NCBI GenBank assembly: GCA_035456265.1
Contig: DATIDP010000113.1
Span: 1-15,342 of the forward strand
From: DASUPK01 sp035456265
GTDB lineage: Bacteria; Actinomycetota; Thermoleophilia; Solirubrobacterales; 70-9
DNA: 15,342 nucleotides
Direction of reading: 5' to 3'
Shown piece by piece: positions 5,978-11,690 of the stretch. The notes beneath the pieces were generated by a model, which saw nothing but the letters and a program-made list of their open reading frames with translations, had not been told where the DNA came from and made no database searches. Numbering within the stretch: position 1 is the first letter of the stretch; every line of letters begins with the position of its first letter. The position numbers and the translations under genes are program-made.

Positions 5978-7081
5978 GTGAGAGATCCCCGCGTAACAGC
6001 GCTGGCTCAGATCCTCGTGCGCCACTCGACCAAGGTCGCCCAGGGTGACGTCTGCACGATCGAGGGCGAGTCCGCCGCGGAGCCCCTGCTCCAGGCCGTC
6101 TACGAGGAGGTCCTGAGGGCCGGGGGCAACCCGATCGTGAACATGGCGCTCGAGGGTCAGTCCTCGGCGTACTTCGAGAACGCCTCGGACGCGCAGCTCG
6201 AGTGGATCTCTCCGGTCGCCGAGTGGGCGGTGGAGAACGCCGATGTGCGCATCGCGGTGATGGCGAGCCGGAACACGCGCGCCCTGTCGCAGGTCCCACC
6301 GGAGCGGCAGGCGAAGCGGCAGGCGGCGACACAGCGCCTGATGAAGCGGGCGATGGAGCGCAGCGCGGAGGGAACCTACCGCTGGGCGCTCACCCTGTTC
6401 CCAACGCATGCCTACGCCTCAGAGGCGGGTCTGAGCCTGAACGCGTACGAGGACTTCTATTACGGGGCATGCCTCGCGACCGATGACGATCCGGTCGGCG
6501 CGTGGGCGCGCCAGTCGGAGGAGACGAAGCGGCTGTCCGACTGGATTCAGGGGCGTTCCGAGGTCCACGTCACCGGCGAGGGCACCGATCTGCGACTCGG
6601 GATCGAGGGCCGTACCTTCATCGCCGCCGACGGCAGGCACAACATGCCGGACGGCGAGTTCTTCACCGGCCCGATCGAGGACTCGGCCGAGGGCGAGATT
6701 GCATTCCATCTGCCGGCGACCTACGCCGGACGCGAGGTGGCGGGGGTCCGCTTCCGGTTCGAGGGCGGCAGGGTGGTGGACGCGAGCGCCGAGAAGGGCG
6801 AGGACTTCCTGATCGAGATGCTCGACACCGACGACGGCGCCCGCCGTCTCGGGGAGCTCGGGATCGGCACCAACTACGGGATCACGAACGGCACCGGGGA
6901 GATCCTGCTCGATGAGAAGATCGGCGGCACCGTGCACCTCGCGGTGGGCCGCTCGTATCCGGACACCGGAGGCGTCAACGAGTCGGCCATCCACTGGGAC
7001 ATGATCTGCGACCTGCGCAAGGGCGGGCAGATCGAGGTGGACGGGGACACCCTGCAGCGCGACGGCCAGTTCGTCGTTTAG
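5978..7081 (+). CDS. M29-family metallo-aminopeptidase (AmpS/PepS-like)
   Basis: 367-residue cytoplasmic aminopeptidase of MEROPS family M29, which uses a dinuclear metal centre to remove N-terminal residues from peptides. Likely ligands are Glu227 (DGEFFTGP), Glu293 (ELGIGTN), His320 (VHLAVG), and His339 and Asp341 (HWD). Their spacing is close to that recalled for Thermus AmpS. The N-terminal half carries the family's conserved frame (RHSTKVAQGD, GGNPIVNM, NTRALSQVPPER, YEDFYYGAC). Length agrees with typical members of about 360-415 residues. The GTG start lies 12 nt after the pdxT stop, so it may share the pdxST transcript. A link to B6 metabolism is not evident. Confidence 0.93.
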   Translation: MRDPRVTALAQILVRHSTKVAQGDVCTIEGESAAEPLLQAVYEEVLRAGGNPIVNMALEGQSSAYFENASDAQLEWISPVAEWAVENADVRIAVMASRNTRALSQVPPERQAKRQAATQRLMKRAMERSAEGTYRWALTLFPTHAYASEAGLSLNAYEDFYYGACLATDDDPVGAWARQSEETKRLSDWIQGRSEVHVTGEGTDLRLGIEGRTFIAADGRHNMPDGEFFTGPIEDSAEGEIAFHLPATYAGREVAGVRFRFEGGRVVDASAEKGEDFLIEMLDTDDGARRLGELGIGTNYGITNGTGEILLDEKIGGTVHLAVGRSYPDTGGVNESAIHWDMICDLRKGGQIEVDGDTLQRDGQFVV

Positions 7082-7110
7082 CGGCCACCGGGCCACAGCA
7101 TTCCGAGCGA

Positions 7111-7158
7111 GGGGGCGTAGCCCCCGAGCGGTTATCCGGGGCGGCCGCTCGTGGCCGC
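7111..7158. terminator. Two short GC hairpins after the aminopeptidase gene
   Basis: GGGGGC/GCCCCC (7111-7116 with 7120-7125, 3-nt loop) and GCGGCC/GGCCGC (7141-7146 with 7153-7158, 6-nt loop) follow the stop codon by 30-60 nt. They lack T runs, so termination is only a possibility. The rest of 7082-7284 shows no gene. Confidence 0.3.
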
Positions 7159-7273
7159 GACTTCACGCCGCAACCCGACCGGGCAGGACGGGTTAAAGCG
7201 GGCACAAACGGTAGGCGCTCGGCTGGGGAGATCGAGACCTTCACGGATGGGTGCCCTCTCCGGGCCCCGCATA

Positions 7274-7281
7274 GAGGAGGG
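7274..7281 (+). promoter_or_regulatory. Shine-Dalgarno of the P-domain gene
   Basis: GAGGAGGG ends 3 nt before the ATG at 7285, with the GGAGG core about 4-6 nt away. It is one of the few clear Shine-Dalgarno sequences in a window where most starts appear leaderless or coupled, so it fixes this start. Confidence 0.7.
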
Positions 7282-7284
7282 ACA

Positions 7285-7905
7285 ATGAACGCAGGCAAGC
7301 TGGGCCGGGCGGCGCTGATGGCGACCGCCGCTCTGCTGGTGGGGTTGCTCGTGGCGGTACCCGCCCAGGCGAGGAAGAAGACGGTGACCAAGACCTATGA
7401 GGTCGGCGTTGGGGCACCGGGCGGCGGCCTGCCCATTCCCATCCCCGACGGCGCTGGCCAGGCGACGCAGTTGGCTCGCTCCACGATCCACGTGAAGGGG
7501 CTCAACCCGAGGGGCAAGATCAAGGACGTGAATGTCGGCGTCCGGATTCAGCACCCGTTCGCCAAGGACCTCGAGGTCTACCTGGCGAGCCCTCGCGGCG
7601 TGATCAACCTGTCGCATGACGTCGGCGGCAACGGCAACAACTACGGGGCCGGACCGGCGAGCTGCGCGGGGACGTTCACGATCTTCGACAGCAATACCCC
7701 GACCCGGATCGACACGCCAGGCCTGCAGGCTCCGTTCGCTGGGTTCTTCGCCCCGATCGAGAGCCTCGGACTGCTCACCGGGCTCGGCGACAAGAAGGCG
7801 ACCAACGCCGCCTGGTCGCTGCTGGTCGAGGACGACGACAACTCGAACCCGGCGGGCACGCTCGAGTGCTGGTTCCTGCAGATCAAGACGACCAATCCGA
7901 AGTAG
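7285..7905 (+). CDS. Secreted stand-alone P-domain (proprotein convertase P-like) protein
   Basis: 206 residues. Residues 1-29 form a Sec signal peptide (Lys/Arg start, hydrophobic 9-24, cleavage likely after VPAQA). The remainder resembles the jelly-roll P/Homo-B domain found after subtilisin-like and other secreted proteases: VNVGVRIQHPFAKDLEVYLASP, INLSHDVGGNGNNYG, TFTIFDS, FAGFFAPIESLGLLTGL, AAWSLLVEDDDNSNPAGTLECWFLQI. No protease domain is present, so the domain stands alone. Cys127 and Cys195 could form a disulfide outside the cell. It has its own Shine-Dalgarno and a strong terminator, so it is a single-gene unit inserted between pdxT/aminopeptidase and yebC. The function is unknown; a role in binding or stabilising surface proteins is a guess. 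Confidence 0.85.
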   Translation: MNAGKLGRAALMATAALLVGLLVAVPAQARKKTVTKTYEVGVGAPGGGLPIPIPDGAGQATQLARSTIHVKGLNPRGKIKDVNVGVRIQHPFAKDLEVYLASPRGVINLSHDVGGNGNNYGAGPASCAGTFTIFDSNTPTRIDTPGLQAPFAGFFAPIESLGLLTGLGDKKATNAAWSLLVEDDDNSNPAGTLECWFLQIKTTNPK

Positions 7906-7932
7906 CAAAGACTCGCTCGGCGGGGAGCGAGG

Positions 7933-7958
7933 AACGGGGCGCCCCCGGGCGCCCCGTT
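7933..7958 (+). terminator. Terminator of the P-domain gene
   Basis: Perfect 11-bp stem (AACGGGGCGCC at 7933-7943 with its complement at 7948-7958), 4-nt loop, then TC. It starts 28 nt after the stop codon and ends before the yebC promoter, separating the two units. Its T run is short, as is common in high-GC actinobacteria. Confidence 0.75.
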
Positions 7959-7977
7959 TCGTGCTCGGGGCCCCACT

Positions 7978-7983
7978 TAGAAT
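7978..7983 (+). promoter_or_regulatory. -10 box for yebC (leaderless start)
   Basis: TAGAAT ends 7 nt before the yebC ATG at 7991, immediately after the upstream terminator. This predicts that the yebC transcript begins at its start codon. Confidence 0.6.
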
Positions 7984-7990
7984 CGAGGGC

Positions 7991-8746
7991 ATGTCCGGTC
8001 ACTCCAAGTGGTCCTCGATCAAGCACAGGAAGGGCGCCGCCGACGCCAAGCGCGGCAAGCTCTTCACCAAGCTCGCCCGCGCGATCACCGTCGCCGCGCG
8101 GGATGGTGGCGGCAACATCGACGCCAATCCGGCTCTCGGCCTCGCGGTCCAGAAGGCACGGGACGCCTCGATGCCCAAGGACAACATCCAGCGGGCGATC
8201 GATCGCGGCACCGGCGCCGGCGCTGACGCGGCCGCGATCGAGAGCGTCTCCTATGAGGGCTACGGCCCGGGCGGCGCGGCGATCATGGTCGAGGCCCTGA
8301 CGGACAACCGCAACCGGACCGGGGCCGAGGTCCGGCATGCGTTCGAGCGGCACGGCGGCAGCCTGGGCGAGCCGGGTTCGGTCGCCTGGCAGTTCGAGAA
8401 CCGCGGGGTGATCCTGGTGGACGGCGACCGCTACAGCGAGGACGACCTGATGCCGGCCATCGACGCGGGCGCCGAGGACGTCACCGAGGACGGCGACCTC
8501 CTCAAGATCGCCACCGCCGCATCGGATCTGGCCGCCGTGCGATCCGCGCTCGAGGAGGCGGGCGTCGAGGTGCAGTCGGCCGAGCTCTCAATGGAGCCGA
8601 AGAGCACCGTCGAGGTGGGCGAGAGCGACGCGCCGGCGCTGCTCCGGCTGATGGACGCGCTCGAGGAGCACGACGACGTCGACTCGGTGCACGCCAACTT
8701 CGACGTGCCCGAGGAGATCCTCGAGAAGGCCGCAGCGGCCGGCTAG
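7991..8746 (+). CDS. yebC: YebC/PmpR/TACO1-family protein
   Basis: 251-residue protein of the YebC family, described as DNA-binding transcriptional regulators in some bacteria and as translation factors for proline-rich stretches in others. The N-terminus is diagnostic: MSGHSKWSSIKHRKGAADAK, then LFTKLARAITVAARDGGGN, and MPKDNIQRAIDRGTG near 60-75. YEGYGPGGAAIMVE, RHGGSLGEPGSVAWQF and DPxD-type acidic C-terminal blocks follow in family order. Its position before ruvC is the common arrangement. If it acts in translation, the long proline-rich tail of SecDF downstream is a possible client, which is only an inference. The ATG at 7991 gives the exact family N-terminus. Confidence 0.97.
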   Translation: MSGHSKWSSIKHRKGAADAKRGKLFTKLARAITVAARDGGGNIDANPALGLAVQKARDASMPKDNIQRAIDRGTGAGADAAAIESVSYEGYGPGGAAIMVEALTDNRNRTGAEVRHAFERHGGSLGEPGSVAWQFENRGVILVDGDRYSEDDLMPAIDAGAEDVTEDGDLLKIATAASDLAAVRSALEEAGVEVQSAELSMEPKSTVEVGESDAPALLRLMDALEEHDDVDSVHANFDVPEEILEKAAAAG

Positions 8747-8772
8747 TCGAGACCTCGCCGGGCGGACCCGTT

Positions 8773-8789
8773 CGGATGAAGGACATCCG
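8773..8789. other. Short hairpin between yebC and ruvC
   Basis: CGGATG/CATCCG arms (8773-8778 with 8784-8789) and a 5-nt loop lie in the 67-bp gap before ruvC. Too weak for a confident terminator; it may attenuate read-through or be chance. Confidence 0.25.
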
Positions 8790-8799
8790 GGTAGGGGGC

Positions 8800-8805
8800 G
8801 AGAAT
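8800..8805 (+). promoter_or_regulatory. -10-like box before ruvC
   Basis: GAGAAT ends 8 nt before the GTG at 8814. The first base deviates from TANNNT, but context and spacing match the elements before yebC and ruvA. Confidence 0.4.
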
Positions 8806-8813
8806 CCTGGAGC

Positions 8814-9362
8814 GTGATCGTCATCGGCATCGATCCGGGTCTCGCGAACACCGGGTTCGGTGTGGTCCGGACCGTCGGCGGCCGGATGGTGGCGCTCGAC
8901 GGCGGGGTGATCGAGACCGGCAGTGAGGAGCGCATCGAGCGGCGTCTGGGCAGGCTCCACGAGGCGCTCGGGGAGCTCATGCGCTGGCACGAGCCGAAGG
9001 CCATGGCGCTGGAGGACCTCTACTTCGGCAAGAACGTCTCCTCGGCGCTGAGCGTGGGGGAAGCCCGCGGGGTCGCCCTCCTCGCGGCAGCCGGCAACGC
9101 GGTCCCCTGCTTCGACTACACGCCGCAGGCGGTCAAGAAGGCGGTCTGCGGCTCGGGCTCGGCCGACAAGGGCCAGGTGCAGCGGATGGTCGCCGACCTG
9201 CTCGGGCTTCGCGAGCCGCCCGCGCCCGACCATGCCGCGGACGCGTTCGCCGTCGCGATCTGCCACGCCGGAGCCGCGGCCGCGCGCTACGCCGAGCACT
9301 TCGGCCGACGACGGGCCGCAGGCGCTCCCGCCGCCGCCGCCCGTCAGCGGGTCGCCGGGTAA
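8814..9362 (+). CDS. ruvC: Holliday junction endodeoxyribonuclease RuvC
   Basis: Homodimeric resolvase that cuts four-way junctions after branch migration by RuvAB. The 182 residues have the RNase H-like fold signature GIDPGLANTGFG with Asp7, the second acidic residue Glu67 in ALEDLYFGKN, and the C-terminal pair His140/Asp143 in DHAADA (the His/Asp variant rather than Asp/Asp). These are the expected metal ligands. About 20 Ala/Arg-rich residues follow the core. GTG 8814 is chosen because it gives IVIGIDPG at the N-terminus. ruvA starts 33 nt after the stop. Confidence 0.97.
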   Translation: MIVIGIDPGLANTGFGVVRTVGGRMVALDGGVIETGSEERIERRLGRLHEALGELMRWHEPKAMALEDLYFGKNVSSALSVGEARGVALLAAAGNAVPCFDYTPQAVKKAVCGSGSADKGQVQRMVADLLGLREPPAPDHAADAFAVAICHAGAAAARYAEHFGRRRAAGAPAAAARQRVAG

Positions 9363-9381
9363 AGGCATCCGGTCTCGGGCG

Positions 9382-9387
9382 CAGAAT
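9382..9387 (+). promoter_or_regulatory. -10-like box before ruvA
   Basis: CAGAAT ends 8 nt before the ATG at 9396, in a context (GGGCGCAGAATCC) very like the ruvC element. It suggests a second leaderless start feeding ruvA-ruvB. Confidence 0.4.
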
Positions 9388-9395
9388 CCCGGGGC

Positions 9396-9995
9396 ATGAT
9401 CGCCTCAGTGAGCGGCGAGGTTCTCGTTCGCCGTCCCGACCACGTCGTGATCGACGCCAACGGTGTCGGCTACCGGCTGGCCGTCTCGGCGGAGACGCTC
9501 AAGTCGGTGCCGGCTCGCGGCAAGCGGGCCTCGCTGCACGCCCAGCTCGTCGCTCGCGACGACTCCCTGAGCCTCTACGGATTCGCGAGCGAGGAGGAGC
9601 GCGACCTCTTCCTCCACCTGATCTCGGTCGGCGGAGTCGGCCCAAAGGTGGCGATGGCGGTGCTCTCCGGCGGACCGGTCAGAGAGCTGCTGCGAGCGAT
9701 CGCCGCGGGCGACGCGAAGCGGTTCGTGGCCGTGCCCGGGATCGGCAAGCGGACGGCGGAGCGGATCATCGTCGAGCTGCGCGAGAAGGTGGCCGGTGAG
9801 ATCGAGGGCGATGCCGACTCCGCGCCGGCGGCGGTCGGCGAGGAGGATCCGAGATCACTCGCCCGCGAGGGTCTGCTCAACCTCGGCTACACGCCGCCCG
9901 AGGCGGAGAAGCTGCTCTCCGCCGCCGAGGGCGAGAGTCCCGAGGAGATCGTCCAGTCCGCCCTTCGCAGCGCCGCTGGGGCGAAGGCGGCGTGA
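9396..9995 (+). CDS. ruvA: Holliday junction DNA-binding protein RuvA
   Basis: Tetrameric protein that holds the four-way junction and loads the RuvB motor. The 199 residues show the three-domain layout: an OB-fold N-terminus (SVSGEVLVRRPDHVVIDANGVGY form), a helix-hairpin-helix pair in the middle (VGGVGPKVAMAVLSG near 78-92 and VPGIGKRTAERIIVEL near 113-128), a flexible acidic linker (GEIEGDADSAPAAVGEED) and the C-terminal RuvB-binding domain (LNLGYTPPEAEKLL). The final GTGA overlaps the ruvB start by 4 nt, coupling the two subunits. Confidence 0.98.
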   Translation: MIASVSGEVLVRRPDHVVIDANGVGYRLAVSAETLKSVPARGKRASLHAQLVARDDSLSLYGFASEEERDLFLHLISVGGVGPKVAMAVLSGGPVRELLRAIAAGDAKRFVAVPGIGKRTAERIIVELREKVAGEIEGDADSAPAAVGEEDPRSLAREGLLNLGYTPPEAEKLLSAAEGESPEEIVQSALRSAAGAKAA

Positions 9996-11059
9996 CCATC
10001 GAACCCGGCAAGGGGATCCGCACTCCCGGGATCGACGATGAGGAGGAGATCGTCATTCACGATGCCCGCGCCGCCGGCGCGGACGACGACTTCGACCGCT
10101 CGCTGCGGCCGCCGAAGCTCGCGGACTTCGTCAACCAGGTTCAGGTCACCGAGCAGCTCGGGATCTTCATCGAGGCTGCCAGGCGGCGGGGGGAGCCGCT
10201 CGATCACGTGCTGCTCGCCGGCCCACCGGGTCTGGGCAAGACGTCGCTCGCCCACATCATCGCGGCGGAGCTCGACGTGCCGATGGTGCAGACCGCCGGC
10301 CCCGCGCTGGAGCGGAAGGGCGACATCGCTGCGTTTCTGACCGGCCTCGAGCCCGGCAGCGTCTTCTTCATCGACGAGATTCACCGCCTCGGCCGCGCGG
10401 TCGAGGAGACTCTCTACCCCGCGATGGAGGATCGCCGCCTCCCGGTCGTCCTCGGCCAGGGGGCGGGCGCACGCACGGTGACGCTCGATCTGCCGCCCTT
10501 CACCCTGATCGGGGCGACCACTCGGACTGGCCTCCTGACGACGCCGCTTCGCGATCGCTTCGGTGTCTCGCATCGCCTCGAGCACTACGACGCGGCGGAC
10601 CTCCGGCAGATCGTCCTGCGCTCCGCGGGGATCCTCGGGATCGAGGTGAGCGAGGATGGCGCGGACGAGATCGCCGGCCGCGCCCGTGGGACGCCGCGGG
10701 TGGCGAATCGGCTGCTCCGCCGGGTTCGGGACTTCGCGGAGGTCAAGGGCGCCGGCTCGATCGACGCCCGCATCGCCTCGGACGCGCTCGAGATGCTCGA
10801 GGTCGACCGGGCCGGGCTCGACCGCCACGACCGCCAGCTGCTCGAGCTGATGGCGACGAAGTTCGGCGGCGGGCCGGTGGGGCTGTCGACGCTCTCGGTG
10901 GCGGTCGGCGAGGAGGCGGACACGATCGAGGACGTCTTCGAGCCCTACCTGCTCCAGCAGGGGCTGATCAAGCGGACGCCCCGCGGCCGGGTCCTGACGG
11001 AGAGGGCGTACGAGCATCTCGGGCTGCCCGTTCCGGAGGGCATGGCGAGCCTCTTCTAG
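9992..11059 (+). CDS. ruvB: Holliday junction branch migration ATPase RuvB
   Basis: AAA+ hexameric motor for branch migration. The 355 residues show Walker A GPPGLGKTS (77-85), Walker B FFIDEIHR (125-132), sensor 1 GATTRTG (174-180), the arginine-finger region PLRDRFG (185-191), sensor 2 GTPRVANR (233-240) and the winged-helix C-terminus ending LIKRTPRGRVLTERAYEHLG. Compared with typical RuvB there is a somewhat long, strongly acidic N-terminal arm (IDDEEEIVIHD ... ADDDFDRSLRP). GTG 9992 overlaps the ruvA stop as GTGA. It is the last ruv gene; 49 bp separate it from the next start. Confidence 0.98.
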   Translation: MTIEPGKGIRTPGIDDEEEIVIHDARAAGADDDFDRSLRPPKLADFVNQVQVTEQLGIFIEAARRRGEPLDHVLLAGPPGLGKTSLAHIIAAELDVPMVQTAGPALERKGDIAAFLTGLEPGSVFFIDEIHRLGRAVEETLYPAMEDRRLPVVLGQGAGARTVTLDLPPFTLIGATTRTGLLTTPLRDRFGVSHRLEHYDAADLRQIVLRSAGILGIEVSEDGADEIAGRARGTPRVANRLLRRVRDFAEVKGAGSIDARIASDALEMLEVDRAGLDRHDRQLLELMATKFGGGPVGLSTLSVAVGEEADTIEDVFEPYLLQQGLIKRTPRGRVLTERAYEHLGLPVPEGMASLF

Positions 11060-11095
11060 GCGGCGGCAGGCAACGAGGAGCCAACACTGGTTGGC

Positions 11096-11101
11096 TAGCC
11101 T
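11096..11101 (+). promoter_or_regulatory. -10 box for the zinc-ribbon/PAS-like gene
   Basis: TAGCCT ends 7 nt before the GTG at 11109, which decides that start over the TTG at 11091. Confidence 0.5.
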
Positions 11102-11108
11102 TGGGCAC

Positions 11109-11594
11109 GTGCCGTACTTCATCTGCCCGAACTGCGGGAACCGAGAACTGAGTGGGGAGCGCACAGCCGGGTTTTCGGCCCGCCCCAAGGGCTGCTCCAA
11201 GTGCGGCTTCGGCTTCCTCTTCGAGCTGCTCGACGACTACATGCCCGCCCCCGGCGCCGCGTTCTTCACCTGCGACCAGCAGGGCCGCGTGCTGGACCTG
11301 GGCAAGGGTGCGTTCGAGCTCACCGGGCTCAAGGACGAGCAGGTGATCGGGCGGCCGGTCCGAGAGGTGCTCGGGCTCCGGTGGATCGACAGGGGCGATG
11401 GGGGCGACGAAGCCGATACGGACGGGGACGGCGAGACCGATCCCATCGAGACGACGCTGGAGTGGGGAGTTCGCTCACTGGGGAAGCGGGTGGCCGTCAA
11501 CGCCGAGGGCGATCTGCCGACGGAGGCCGTGGCCGATCTCTTCCCGGCCTACGACGAGGACGGCGGGCTGCTGCTGGTCCTGACGCCCGAGTAG
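11109..11594 (+). CDS. Zinc-ribbon protein with PAS-like domain
   Basis: 161 residues of unknown function. Residues 6-32 form a zinc ribbon: CPNCG (Cys6, Cys9) and CSKCG (Cys29, Cys32). Residues about 46-92 look like a PAS fold (PGAAFFTCDQQGRVLDLGKGAFELTGL followed by VIGRPVREVLGL). An acidic insert includes D-T-D-G-D-G-E-T-D-P-I-E (103-114), which matches the oxygen-ligand spacing of an EF-hand loop. The C-terminal strand segment (RVAVNAEGDLP, GGLLLVLTP) would close the PAS domain. No catalytic, HTH or membrane segment is seen, so it is probably a cytoplasmic sensor or adaptor. It lies between ruvB and secDF, where yajC is usually found, and no yajC is visible in the window. Confidence 0.8.
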   Translation: MPYFICPNCGNRELSGERTAGFSARPKGCSKCGFGFLFELLDDYMPAPGAAFFTCDQQGRVLDLGKGAFELTGLKDEQVIGRPVREVLGLRWIDRGDGGDEADTDGDGETDPIETTLEWGVRSLGKRVAVNAEGDLPTEAVADLFPAYDEDGGLLLVLTPE

Positions 11595-11669
11595 GTCCGG
11601 CTTTACGACCGCCGAATATGTCGGCCTCATGCTGTGTTGCAATTTGAGCCGAACCTCGGCCCAGACCGC

Positions 11670-11675
11670 TAGCGT
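11670..11675 (+). promoter_or_regulatory. Possible -10 box for secDF
   Basis: TAGCGT ends 15 nt before the GTG at 11691, giving a leader of only a few nucleotides. The flanking nonamer GTGAGCAAC occurs twice (11674-11682 and 11691-11699), the second copy containing the start codon. The remainder of 11595-11690 shows no gene. Confidence 0.35.
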
Positions 11676-11690
11676 GAGCAACTCAAACTC

